Assembly: GCF_000425445.1 (NCBI RefSeq)
Contig: NZ_KE384377.1
Span: 986,070-1,050,069, forward strand
Source of the DNA: Flavobacterium denitrificans DSM 15936
GTDB lineage: Bacteria; Bacteroidota; Bacteroidia; Flavobacteriales; Flavobacteriaceae
Direction: 5' to 3'
DNA: 64,000 bases
In this document: positions 17,675 to 26,811 of the stretch, one piece after another
Position numbering within the stretch: position 1 is the first letter of the stretch
Layout: each line of letters opens with the position of its first letter
The notes under the pieces: model-generated
What the model saw: only the letters and a program-made list of their open reading frames with translations
Databases searched by the model: none
Told to the model about the DNA's origin: nothing
Translations under genes and position numbers: made by a program

Positions 17675-18103
17675 ATGAGTAAAGAATTAGAAAAGTTTAA
17701 AGCAACAAGCAGTTTTGCTTTTACTATTGAGGACAGTTTAGAAGAAGTTTGCAACGCTCCAGAAGGGAGTGCTGGAATTTTTATAGTTTATGCTGTTGAA
17801 GGAGGAGAGAAAGAATTAATTATGGTTGGTTCTACAGGAACTGTTCAAAATGATGGAACGTTAAAAACAAAAAATGGAGGTCTATACGATAAAATTGTAA
17901 ACGGACATCAATTTGCTAAAACAGGAAGAAAATATTCTTGGCCAGCACAAATGAAATTGGAGAACATTTCTGAGCTTGAAGTAGTTTGGTATGAAACTTT
18001 TAATGCTGATGTGAAAGCGATCCCAACTGCTGTTGAAGGACAAGTTTTGCAAAACTTCTTAGATGCAAACGGTAAATTGCCACGCTGGAACGTAGCTTTC
18101 TAA
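17675..18103 (+). CDS. Conserved small protein, possibly GIY-YIG-like
   Basis: A 142-residue protein that I do not firmly recognise. The segment GIFIVYAVEGGEKELIMVGST, then NGGLYDKIVNG and a terminal EGQVLQNFLDANGKLPRWN, resembles the strand-strand-helix order of the GIY-YIG nuclease fold. However, the GIY and YIG triplets are degenerate, so nuclease activity is only a guess. There is no signal peptide. It has its own terminator and stands alone between sucD and a decayed gene. Confidence 0.7.
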   Translation: MSKELEKFKATSSFAFTIEDSLEEVCNAPEGSAGIFIVYAVEGGEKELIMVGSTGTVQNDGTLKTKNGGLYDKIVNGHQFAKTGRKYSWPAQMKLENISELEVVWYETFNADVKAIPTAVEGQVLQNFLDANGKLPRWNVAF

Positions 18104-18128
18104 AGCTGTTTTTTCAAAATAAACAATC

Positions 18129-18162
18129 AAAAAGCCTTACTTTAATTAGTAAGGCTTTTTTT
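18129..18162 (+). terminator. Intrinsic terminator
   Basis: The stem AAAAAGCCTTACT / AGTAAGGCTTTTT has a 6-base loop and a T-run, following the 142-residue gene. Confidence 0.85.
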
Positions 18163-18225
18163 ATGAAATTTTTGTTTTTGATTTTCTCATTTTATGTATT
18201 TGAAAGCCAAAAATAATCTAAGTCT

Positions 18226-18500
18226 TTGATCAAGAACCACTTGCTGTTACTGGCTTTGTGTGTTTTTTCTTCAGTAAATTATCAAATTACTAATATTCCA
18301 GATGCTAATTTTAAAGCGAAACTATTAAGTATCGATCGTTTCAGCAATAAAGCGAAAAATAAGTTTGGAGATTATACAGCAGTAGATTTAACGGTAATAA
18401 TGAAATTGAAGTTAGTGAAGCTTAGAATTTGATTTATTTGGATGTTTCTCCCGGAGGTAGTCTCAATTATATAGGAAATCTGGAAGGAATATGTAATTAA
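18226..18500 (+). pseudogene. Decayed remnant of a leucine-rich-repeat surface protein
   Basis: The first frame encodes a signal-peptide-like stretch (HLLLLALCVFSSVNYQ) and then ITNIPDANFKAKLLS, the characteristic N-terminus of flavobacterial LRR/BspA-like secreted proteins. After TAVDL the expected NGNNEIEVSEA continues in another frame, which fits loss of one base near 18392. A TAG then replaces the residue before NLIYLDVS, and the sequence stops at 18498-18500 after NLEGICN. The start is a TTG rather than an ATG. The rest of the gene (repeats and T9SS C-terminal domain) is absent. I infer a dead gene relic. Confidence 0.75.
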
Positions 18501-18661
18501 AAAGGACTTTAAGTTAGGACACTGTCTCTTTTATGTAAATAAATTGGTTTTAATTATTAGCTTTTATATATTTATCGCACAAAAGCGAATGATATTGTTA
18601 AAAAAATACAATCTCTTCATTGGTAAGAAAAAAATAAAATAGAATATTGCCCCAATAAATA

Positions 18662-19276
18662 ATGAAAACTTCAACTTTAACATCGAATTTATTTGACGAT
18701 AACACGCTTTGGAATAAATTGAAAGATGGTGATGAAAAATCATTTTCAATATTATTCGAAAGGTATTATGCTGATTTAGTTCGATATGGAAATTCACTTT
18801 CCCCATTTGAAGAAAAAGTCCAAGATTGCATTCAGGATGTTTTTACTGATATTTGGATTTATCGGAATTCATTGCAATCTTCAGTTGTTGTAAAAGCTTA
18901 TTTATTGTCCAGTGTGCGTAAGCGAATTGCGCGTTTGCATGAACGCGATCATATCTTTCGAAAAACTGCCAGTACAGATTCAATAGCTTTTCTTCTTGAA
19001 TTTTCAGTCGATCATGAACTTTTAGACGAAGCTGATGATGATGCGAAAGAAAAAATTATCCACTTGAATAAATTGTTGAATGATTTGCCAGCGCGTCAAA
19101 AAGAAGCTTTATATCTTCGTTATCATCAAGGCCTTAGTGTAGAACAAATTGCCGAAATGTTGGATGTTAACTATCAGTCGGCTAGTAATTTGTTGCACCG
19201 TGGCTTGATGGCTCTTCGCAAGGATTGGAAGGGTAGTTTTTCCTTATTTCTTCTGCTATCCGCAATCGGTTTTTAA
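18662..19276 (+). CDS. ECF sigma factor (FecI/SusC-linked)
   Basis: A 204-residue sigma-70-family ECF factor. Region 2 covers about residues 25-95 (FSILFERYYADLVRYG, DCIQDVFTDIWIYR). Region 4 covers about 130-185 (LPARQKEALYLRYHQGLSVEQIAEMLDVNYQSASNLLHRGL), a helix-turn-helix that reads the -35 element. The short hydrophobic tail is unusual but common in Bacteroidota. The FecR-like anti-sigma gene follows after 89 bases, then a SusC with an STN domain, so this factor most likely activates the import locus at 20722-28164. Confidence 0.93.
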   Translation: MKTSTLTSNLFDDNTLWNKLKDGDEKSFSILFERYYADLVRYGNSLSPFEEKVQDCIQDVFTDIWIYRNSLQSSVVVKAYLLSSVRKRIARLHERDHIFRKTASTDSIAFLLEFSVDHELLDEADDDAKEKIIHLNKLLNDLPARQKEALYLRYHQGLSVEQIAEMLDVNYQSASNLLHRGLMALRKDWKGSFSLFLLLSAIGF

Positions 19277-19365
19277 ATTTATTTCAAAAAAAATAAAAAA
19301 AATCACAATTTGGTGAGTATATAATAAGAGTGCTGTCCTCTATGTTTTTGTAACCTTATTTTTAG

Positions 19366-20478
19366 ATGCAAAAACGTAACACATATACTCAAATTGAGGA
19401 CTTCTTGTCTGACGAATCGTTCCAATCATGGATCTTGCTTAAAATGGATCAGGATGGTTGGGAAGAATGGACTTTAGAAAGCTTGGAACGCGCCACACTG
19501 GTAGAAGATGCTAGGCATTTATTGCTGGCAATGAAAGTTTCAGATTCGGATTTATCCAGATCTGATGTTCAAAAAGCACTGCAAAAAACTTGGCTTAAAA
19601 TCGAAGAAAAAGAAAATGAAATTCTTTTCAGCAAAAACGCCAGTACTAAGTTTTTCAAAAACTATTTTTTTACTGGAATTGCAGCCAGTTTATTCTTCTG
19701 TTTGATCGCTGTTTGGTATTATAAAAATTATCTGCCAGCTGACAATATTGTCACTTATAAAGAACTGATAGCCGAAAATAGTGAAGGATTAGTAGAACAG
19801 ACAAACAATTCGAACAATCCGCAAATTATCACATTGTCAGACGGAAGTTCAGTTTTATTACAGCCAAATAGTAAGTTAAGTTACCCTAAAATCTTTACCG
19901 GGAACGAAAGAAAGGTGTATTTATCCGGCGAAGGTTTCTTTGAAATTAGTAAAAATCCTAAAAAGCCTTTTTTCGTTTACGCTAATGAGATTGTCACAAA
20001 AGTTGTTGGGACTAGCTTTAGAGTTAGGGCTTATTCTGACCAGCCTGATGTTGAAGTTCTTGTTCGCACCGGTAAAGTTAAGGTGAAATCCAATGATTTA
20101 GTTGCCAAACCGAATCAAGAGGAAGTAGTTCTTCTTCCAAATCAGGCTCTCCGTTTTTTTAGAAGTGATTTGAAATTCAATAAAATCACAAACATCACTC
20201 AAGATAAAACCTTAGTGCAGAGTGCAGGCAATATTGAACAGTTAAGTTTTGAGTTTAGCGATATTCCAGTTTCGCAAATATTCGAAACAATTGAGCAGGC
20301 CTATCAAGTCAAGATTGATTATCCAATAAATAAATTGAAAGATTGCCATTTGACTACATCACTTAGTGACCAGCCTTTGCCTGAAAAACTAAAAATTGTC
20401 TGTAAAAGTATTAGTGCTGAAACCAATTTTGAGATGAATGGAAATCAGATCATTATAACTTCTGAAGGTTGCAATTAA
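19366..20478 (+). CDS. FecR-family anti-sigma factor
   Basis: A 370-residue inner-membrane regulator. A cytoplasmic N-terminal region of about 100 residues precedes one transmembrane helix (FTGIAASLFFCLIAVWYY). The periplasmic FecR domain follows (ITLSDGSSVLLQPNSKLSYP, VYLSGEGFFEIS, VGTSFRVRAY, VLVRTGKVKV), and a C-terminal DUF4974/STN-like domain (LSFEFSDIPVSQIFETIEQAY). By family it holds the neighbouring ECF factor until the SusC transducer reports substrate. All domains are present. Confidence 0.93.
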   Translation: MQKRNTYTQIEDFLSDESFQSWILLKMDQDGWEEWTLESLERATLVEDARHLLLAMKVSDSDLSRSDVQKALQKTWLKIEEKENEILFSKNASTKFFKNYFFTGIAASLFFCLIAVWYYKNYLPADNIVTYKELIAENSEGLVEQTNNSNNPQIITLSDGSSVLLQPNSKLSYPKIFTGNERKVYLSGEGFFEISKNPKKPFFVYANEIVTKVVGTSFRVRAYSDQPDVEVLVRTGKVKVKSNDLVAKPNQEEVVLLPNQALRFFRSDLKFNKITNITQDKTLVQSAGNIEQLSFEFSDIPVSQIFETIEQAYQVKIDYPINKLKDCHLTTSLSDQPLPEKLKIVCKSISAETNFEMNGNQIIITSEGCN

Positions 20479-20600
20479 TCTTTGCTTTATAACTGTAATT
20501 ATAAAGCACTTTAATTCCTGGCTTCATTGAACTAAACTAAAAATTAACCAAAAACAAAACCAATTTTATAAGCCTATGTAAAAAACAATAGCATAAAAAA

Positions 20601-20668
20601 AAGTGCCGAAATGCTGTAACATTATCGACACTTATGAGATTGAATTTCTCTCTGTAAAGAGCAATTCA
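20601..20668 (+). promoter_or_regulatory. Twin stem-loops with identical CTGTAA loops before susC
   Basis: Two hairpins follow one another. The first pairs 20601-20613 with 20620-20633 (one mismatch, one bulge) around the loop CTGTAA. The second pairs TGAATTTCTCT (20641-20651) with AGAGCAATTCA (20658-20668), one mismatch, also around CTGTAA. Neither is followed by a T-run, so they are not intrinsic terminators. They end 53 bases before the susC start. The function is unknown. Confidence 0.6.
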
Positions 20669-20721
20669 GTTCGTTTCTTAAAATACACGCGAATCAGTAT
20701 TAATCAAAACAAACCAAAATT

Positions 20722-23700
20722 ATGAAAAAACCAGTTGGTAAACAACGATTACTCCATCGAATCATGAAAATAACACTATTTCAGTTTGTCTTAGCACTTG
20801 TATTTTCAAGTGTTACAATGGCAAACAGTGTAAATGGGCAAAAAAAGTTAGATACTAAAGTTACAATTACAGTTGAAAATTTGACTTTAGACAACGCATT
20901 ATCTAAAATTGAAAAGTCTGCGCAGGTAAAATTTTCTTATAATTCAAGATTGCCACAACTAAACCAAAAAGTTAGCATTGAAGCAAATCAAGAAACATTA
21001 GCTAGTATCCTTAGTAGGATTCTGGTTCCATTTAATATAACTTTTTCAGAAGTCAGTAATCAGATTGTTTTGCAGAAAAATGCGTCATCAGATTCATTTT
21101 CGAGCACGACAAATCATGATGCTATATCAAATATATTTACAGCGGGTCCTATTATTAAAGGGAAAGTTACAGATGTTACAGGAAGCCCTCTTCCTGGTGC
21201 AACGGTATTGGCAAAAGGAACTAAAATTGCAGTTTTGACCGATTTTGATGGAAACTTTTCTATTGAAATGCCTGCAAACAGTTCAGTTTTAGTGATTTCT
21301 TATGTGGGGATGGAAACAAAAGAAATTGGAACATCAAATACTTCACCAATTATTGTTTTGACAGAATTAGGTCAAAATTTAAAAGAAGTCGTAGTAACAA
21401 CAGGTTATGAAAAAACATCTAAAAGAACTTTTACTGGAGCAATTAGTAAAATTTCTGGAAGTGAATTAAAAATAGATGGTGTAGTTGACGTAAGCCGAAT
21501 GATCGAAGGAAAAGCTGCCGGAGTTACAGTTCAAAATGTCACGGGGACTTTTGGTACAGCACCAAAAATTACAGTTCGTGGTTCGTCTTCAATTTTTGGA
21601 GACACAAAACCATTGTGGGTAATTGACGGTGTAGTACAAGAGGACATTATTAATTTAACATTTGCCGACTTGGCATCTGGAAATTCTGAAACTTTATTAA
21701 GCTCATCTGTTGCCGGTTTGAATGCAAACGACATTCAAAGCATTGAAATTCTTAAAGATGCATCGGCTACGTCAATTTATGGTTCAAGATCGCTAAATGG
21801 AGTGGTGGTAGTGAACACAAAGCAAGGACGAAGAGATTCTCCTCTAAAAATAAGTTATGCGATAGAGCAAACCGCTAGAACAGTACCCAATTACAGTCAG
21901 TACGATATCTTGAATTCGCAGGAATCAATGAGTATTTTTAAAGAAATGGAAGCAAAAGGATACCTTGATTTGCCATCTACAGTAAATGGAAGATATGGTG
22001 GAGCATACAACCTTTTAGGAAGAGCAATCAATACATACAATCCAGAAACAGGTACTTATTTGGTTAATAACGATCCAGTTAGCCGAAATAATTTCTTGAA
22101 AAAATACGAATTGGCAAATACAGATTGGTTTGGTACTTTGTTTAGACCTTCATTGACTCAAAATCACTCTTTGAGTTTTTCTGGAGGAGGCAAAAACAAT
22201 ACATTTTATGCTTCTTTAGGTTATTACACAGATCCAGGATGGACTATTGCTGATGATGTAAAACAGCTTTCATCAAACATTAAAGGAACATTTTTTATCA
22301 ATGATAAGTTGAATATTACATTGTCTACACTGGCTTCTATTCGTGATCAAGGGGCGCCAGGGAGTTATGAAAGTGAAAAAGATGTTGTTTTCGGAAAAGT
22401 AACTCGTGACTTCGACATTAACCCGTTTAATTATGTATTAAATACAAGCAGAACGCTTAGGCCTTATGATGATAATGGGAACTTAGAATATTATAGAAAC
22501 AATTGGGCTCCAATGAATATTATCAACGAGTTGGCAAACAACTTCATGGAAATCAATGTAAAAGATATTCGTTTTCAAATGGATTTAGATTACAAGATAA
22601 GCCCACAATGGACGTATAATTTGACTGCTTCTGCACGTTATGCAAACACAACTCGTGAGCATAAAATACTAGAAGATTCGAATGTTGTTGGCGCATACAA
22701 CGCAATGGAAAATACGATTGTGAGAGATGAAAATATCTTTTTGTACCAAGATCCAAATGATTTGACAGCGCCAAAAGTTTCGGTGTTGCCAAACGGTGGA
22801 TTTTTAAGAAAGTTTACAAATGATATGACTTCATATAACATCAGAAATAGTGTTAGTTATAGAAATACATTTAAAGAGAAACATGAACTAGAAGGCTTCT
22901 TTGGGACAGAGATGAGAGTGGTGGATAGAACAAGCGATAATTTTGTTGCCGCCGGAATTCAGTACGACAGAGGAATGACAGCTTTTACAGATCCAAGATT
23001 ATTGGAAAAAATCATCAATGCCGGAGATTCTTATTATGGTTTTAGTGAAGAAAAAGAAAGAACAGTTGGTTTCTTCGGAAAAGTAGGATATACTTACGAT
23101 CGTCGTTATACAGCTTCCGTTACAGGGCGCTACGACGGATCAAACAGACAAGGAGACAGCGGGTCATCAAGATGGCTTCCAACCTATACTTTCAGTGGAA
23201 AATGGAATCTTTCGGAAGAAAATTTCATGAAAAATGTTGAATCTGTAAACAGTTTAAGTTTAAGAGGTTCTTATGGTTTGACAGCAACGGCTGGTCCCGC
23301 AACAAATTCTTTGGCTATTTACAAAAGTTTCATCACAGATCGTTTGAATCTTGATGACAGAGAAACGGGAATCAGAATCGACGAATTGCAAAATGGCGAT
23401 TTGACTTGGGAAAAACAATACGAAACCAATTTAGGTGTTGATCTTGGAATGTTCCGTAACCGAATTGCATTAACAACTGATATCTACCGTCGAAAAGCTT
23501 TTGACTTGGTTGATTATGTAGTGACTTCAGGTATTGGAGGACAACGTATTAAACAGGGAAACAATGCCAATATGGAAACACAAGGTCTTGAAGTAGGTTT
23601 TACTACAAGAAATATTGTTGCCGATAAATTCAAATGGTCAACAACGCTTAATTTCTCTGTTTATAGCCAGAAAATAACCAAATTAGAAAACAAGCCGACT

Positions 23701-24429
23701 GCTTTTGATTTGATTGATGGAAATGGCGGAAACACAATTGGGCATCCCAGAAATTCATTGTATTCATACCAATTTACAGGTTTGAACCAGCAAGGTTTGC
23801 CAACTTTTATTATGGCAGATGGTGAAACTGATAATATTACTGGGGCAGATTTTCAAGATAATAAAGATGTTACAAAATATTTGAAATATGAAGGTTCAAT
23901 TGAGCCAAATAAGTCAATTGGTCTTGCAAATACTTTTACATATAAAGATTGGTCGTTATATATCTTTTTTGTTGGATCAGGCGGAAACAAAGTTCGTTTG
24001 AATCCTGCTTATGATAGTACTTATGATGATTTGACTGTATTTACAAAAGATTTCACCAACCGTTGGATTAATCCAGGAGATGAAAATTTCACAAATGTTC
24101 CGGTTATTGCTGACCAAAGATTAAATGCAAATTATGGAGGAGAGCGTACACTTGCGAGAGCATACAATACTTACAATTATTCTGATGTTAGAATCGCGAG
24201 CGGTGATTTTGTGAGATTAAAAAACATTTCTTTGAGCTGGGAATTTCCAAAAGATTTCAAAAAGAAAATTGGCGTGAGCACTTTTACATTAAAGGGTTCG
24301 GCAGTAAATCCTTGGTTGGTTTATTCAGATAAAAAACTAAACGGACAAGATCCTGAATTTAGAAATTCTGGAGGTGTAGCATTGCCGGTTACGTCTCAAT
24401 ATACTTTTACTCTAAACATTTCATTATAA
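20722..24429 (+). CDS. SusC/RagA TonB-linked outer-membrane transporter with STN signalling domain
   Basis: A 1235-residue TonB-dependent transporter. After the signal sequence, an STN domain (about residues 45-120: VTITVENLTLDNALSKIEKSAQ, FNITFSEVSNQIVLQKN) can contact the FecR protein. A carboxypeptidase-regulatory-like domain follows (about 145-205, GKVTDVTGSPLPGATVLAKGT). The plug contains VTTGYEKTSKRTFTGAIS, the SusC signature PLWVIDGVVQ and LKDASATSIYGSRSLNGVVVV. The rest is the 22-strand barrel, ending in an aromatic/hydrophobic strand (YTFTLNISL). It is the channel of the locus; SusD at 24441 is its lid. The substrate cannot be read from sequence. Confidence 0.94.
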   Translation: MKKPVGKQRLLHRIMKITLFQFVLALVFSSVTMANSVNGQKKLDTKVTITVENLTLDNALSKIEKSAQVKFSYNSRLPQLNQKVSIEANQETLASILSRILVPFNITFSEVSNQIVLQKNASSDSFSSTTNHDAISNIFTAGPIIKGKVTDVTGSPLPGATVLAKGTKIAVLTDFDGNFSIEMPANSSVLVISYVGMETKEIGTSNTSPIIVLTELGQNLKEVVVTTGYEKTSKRTFTGAISKISGSELKIDGVVDVSRMIEGKAAGVTVQNVTGTFGTAPKITVRGSSSIFGDTKPLWVIDGVVQEDIINLTFADLASGNSETLLSSSVAGLNANDIQSIEILKDASATSIYGSRSLNGVVVVNTKQGRRDSPLKISYAIEQTARTVPNYSQYDILNSQESMSIFKEMEAKGYLDLPSTVNGRYGGAYNLLGRAINTYNPETGTYLVNNDPVSRNNFLKKYELANTDWFGTLFRPSLTQNHSLSFSGGGKNNTFYASLGYYTDPGWTIADDVKQLSSNIKGTFFINDKLNITLSTLASIRDQGAPGSYESEKDVVFGKVTRDFDINPFNYVLNTSRTLRPYDDNGNLEYYRNNWAPMNIINELANNFMEINVKDIRFQMDLDYKISPQWTYNLTASARYANTTREHKILEDSNVVGAYNAMENTIVRDENIFLYQDPNDLTAPKVSVLPNGGFLRKFTNDMTSYNIRNSVSYRNTFKEKHELEGFFGTEMRVVDRTSDNFVAAGIQYDRGMTAFTDPRLLEKIINAGDSYYGFSEEKERTVGFFGKVGYTYDRRYTASVTGRYDGSNRQGDSGSSRWLPTYTFSGKWNLSEENFMKNVESVNSLSLRGSYGLTATAGPATNSLAIYKSFITDRLNLDDRETGIRIDELQNGDLTWEKQYETNLGVDLGMFRNRIALTTDIYRRKAFDLVDYVVTSGIGGQRIKQGNNANMETQGLEVGFTTRNIVADKFKWSTTLNFSVYSQKITKLENKPTAFDLIDGNGGNTIGHPRNSLYSYQFTGLNQQGLPTFIMADGETDNITGADFQDNKDVTKYLKYEGSIEPNKSIGLANTFTYKDWSLYIFFVGSGGNKVRLNPAYDSTYDDLTVFTKDFTNRWINPGDENFTNVPVIADQRLNANYGGERTLARAYNTYNYSDVRIASGDFVRLKNISLSWEFPKDFKKKIGVSTFTLKGSAVNPWLVYSDKKLNGQDPEFRNSGGVALPVTSQYTFTLNISL

Positions 24430-24440
24430 TATTTAAAATT

Positions 24441-25928
24441 ATGAAAAAGATAAAAATAACTTTATTTCTATTAGTACTTCTAAGTATTACTAGTTGTGAT
24501 GATTTTCTTTCTGAAAAACCAGATAATAGAACCGAAATTGATACTCCAGAAAAAATCTCTGAATTATTGGTAAATGCATATCCTCAGGAAAGTTATTTCG
24601 ACTTTGCAGAAACCATGACGGATAATGTTTTTGATAGTGGTTTGGCTAATACGCTACGAAAAAATGAGCAAAACTACAATTGGGAAATTCAAAGTGAAAC
24701 TGACACTGACACTCAAGCGGCTTATTGGGACGCATGTTACAGTGCGATTGCACACGCAAACAAAGCACTTGAAGCCATCGAAGAATTAGGAAGCCCAAAA
24801 AGTTTAAATCCGCAAAAAGGGGAGGCTTTGCTTGCAAGAGCATATTCACATTTTATGTTGGTTTCTTTCTGGTCGCAACGTTATAATCCCGCTACAGCAG
24901 ATAAAGATTTAGGAATTCCGTATGTAACAAAACCAGAAACGGCTTTGATTACAAAATACACAAGAAATACAATAGCTGAAGTTTTTGACTTGCTTCAAAA
25001 AGATATTGAGGAAGGTTTGCCATTATTAACAAATGATTATTCAGAGCCGAAATTTCATTTCAATAAAGAAGCTGGAAAAGCTTTTGCAAGCCGTTTCTAT
25101 TTAATAAAAGGAAATTGGGATCGCGTAATTGAATTGTCTAACGACTTAGGTTCTAAACCTGTCGGAAAACTAAGGGATTATGCTTCTTATAAATTAGATG
25201 ATTTCCAAACACAAAATATGCGCTATGCAGATAGCGATGAGCCAACAAATTTGCTGGTTGCTTCTCCAGAATCGTATTATGCAAGAGCTTCTTATGGTGG
25301 GTCTTCTGCAAGCCGATTTTTCCTTTCTGGAACTCGATATAATGAGATATTAGGTACTCCAACAAATATTTTCGGAAAATCTTGGTTGTATTCTATTTAC
25401 TCACGAAACAGTTTTATAACGGCTTTTGTGCCAAAGTTTTATGAATATTTCAAGTATACTAACGTAACGGCAAACATTGGAAACGGATATTTAGCAGAGG
25501 TTTTGCTGAGCAATGATGAGTTTTTCCTGAACAGAATCGAAGCGCACGTTATGAAAGGGCAGATTGCAGAAGCCAACGGAGAATTGGAATATTTCCTTGC
25601 AACTAGAACGACGAATTACAACGCGGCAACAGATAAATTAACTGAGGCCAAAATTGTAGCAAAATATCCCGTAGTTGACAATGAGTACACGCCATTTTAC
25701 ACCATGACGCCGGTGCAGACTTCGTATATCAAAGCAATTGCAGAAACAAGAAGAAGAGATTTTATTCACGAAGGGATGAGATATTTAGATGTTAAGCGAT
25801 TTAATATCGTAGTAAAACATGAAACAATCAATAAGCCAACAAATACGCTAGTAAAAGACGATAAACGAAGAGCAATTCAGATTCCGCTTCACGCGTCAAG
25901 CAATGGTATTGAGTCAAATCCGAGATAA
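24441..25928 (+). CDS. SusD/RagB-family substrate-binding lipoprotein
   Basis: A 495-residue outer-membrane lipoprotein with lipobox LSITSC (Cys19) followed by DDFLSEKPDN, a typical SusD start. TPR-like helices surround the binding face (YWDACYSAIAHANKALEAIE, ARAYSHFMLVSFW). The closing RRDFIHEGMRYLDVKRFNI block is the SusD hallmark. It starts 11 bases after susC, so it is in the same transcript. It should cap the SusC barrel and capture ligand. Confidence 0.94.
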   Translation: MKKIKITLFLLVLLSITSCDDFLSEKPDNRTEIDTPEKISELLVNAYPQESYFDFAETMTDNVFDSGLANTLRKNEQNYNWEIQSETDTDTQAAYWDACYSAIAHANKALEAIEELGSPKSLNPQKGEALLARAYSHFMLVSFWSQRYNPATADKDLGIPYVTKPETALITKYTRNTIAEVFDLLQKDIEEGLPLLTNDYSEPKFHFNKEAGKAFASRFYLIKGNWDRVIELSNDLGSKPVGKLRDYASYKLDDFQTQNMRYADSDEPTNLLVASPESYYARASYGGSSASRFFLSGTRYNEILGTPTNIFGKSWLYSIYSRNSFITAFVPKFYEYFKYTNVTANIGNGYLAEVLLSNDEFFLNRIEAHVMKGQIAEANGELEYFLATRTTNYNAATDKLTEAKIVAKYPVVDNEYTPFYTMTPVQTSYIKAIAETRRRDFIHEGMRYLDVKRFNIVVKHETINKPTNTLVKDDKRRAIQIPLHASSNGIESNPR

Positions 25929-25947
25929 AAACTTTAATTGAAAAGAC

Positions 25948-26808
25948 ATGAAATTATCAAAATATACTAAAATTGCTGGGGTGTTTTTATTAATAATAAC
26001 ACTGATTTCCTGCGCCAGCGAAGAACAACCGGGAGAAAGCCAGTTAGATTTTACACAGCCACAAAAAACGGCTTTGGACAATTGGATCACAGCAAATTAT
26101 CTTGTTCCGTACAACATTAATGTGCAATACAAGTGGAATCAAAACACGGTTGACAATAATCGATATTTATTTCCTCCGCAGGTAGAAAAAGTACAACCAG
26201 CGCTTGAAATCGTTCAGAAAATTTGGTTGGAAAGTTATAAAGCTATTGGCGGACCTGATTTTGTAAAGAAAATTGCACCGAGAGAATTTGTTTTGATTGG
26301 TGGCGTGAACTTAAATACTGTCGGAACTAAAACCTTAGGTTTAGCAGAAGGAGGGCAGCGTGTTACCCTTTTTGAAACCGATTATGTAGATAAGAAAAAT
26401 AGAGAAAATATCAAACAGTTTCTTCATACGATCCAGCACGAATATGTTCATATTTTGAATCAAAATAAACCTTTTGACGAAAAAAGTTGGGCAAAAATTA
26501 CACCATCTGGTTATACGGCGAGCTGGCATTTGTATTCTGATGAAGAGTCGAGAGAAATTGGTTTTATTACAAATTATGCCAGAAGCAACATCAACGAAGA
26601 TTTTGCAGAAATGGCTTCAATGATGCTGATTAATTCTAAAGCCGAATATGATGCAATTTTAGCGTCAATTTCAAACCCTACTGCCGTTGCGCAAATCAAA
26701 GAAAAAGAAGCTCTTGTAGTTAAGTATTATAAAGATGCTTACAATATGGATTTCTATAAGTTGCGCGACGAAGCTGAAAAAAATACTAACGCTGTAATTA
26801 ACAACTAA
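25948..26808 (+). CDS. Import-associated zinc metallohydrolase lipoprotein
   Basis: A 286-residue lipoprotein with lipobox LISC (Cys22) and an acidic ASEEQ after the cysteine, fitting surface export. The zincin motif HEYVH is at residues 164-168, and the downstream EDFAE near residues 218-222 can supply the third zinc ligand. It matches the family described as substrate import-associated zinc metallohydrolase lipoproteins, which occur next to SusC/SusD pairs. A peptide or protein substrate is the natural reading, but no substrate is established here. It lies 19 bases after susD. Confidence 0.85.
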   Translation: MKLSKYTKIAGVFLLIITLISCASEEQPGESQLDFTQPQKTALDNWITANYLVPYNINVQYKWNQNTVDNNRYLFPPQVEKVQPALEIVQKIWLESYKAIGGPDFVKKIAPREFVLIGGVNLNTVGTKTLGLAEGGQRVTLFETDYVDKKNRENIKQFLHTIQHEYVHILNQNKPFDEKSWAKITPSGYTASWHLYSDEESREIGFITNYARSNINEDFAEMASMMLINSKAEYDAILASISNPTAVAQIKEKEALVVKYYKDAYNMDFYKLRDEAEKNTNAVINN

Positions 26809-26811
26809 CAA

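Noticed and set aside
20601..20668. Intrinsic terminator between fecR and susC
   Set aside because: The stems are not GC-rich and neither is followed by a T-run, so I list them as regulatory stem-loops instead.
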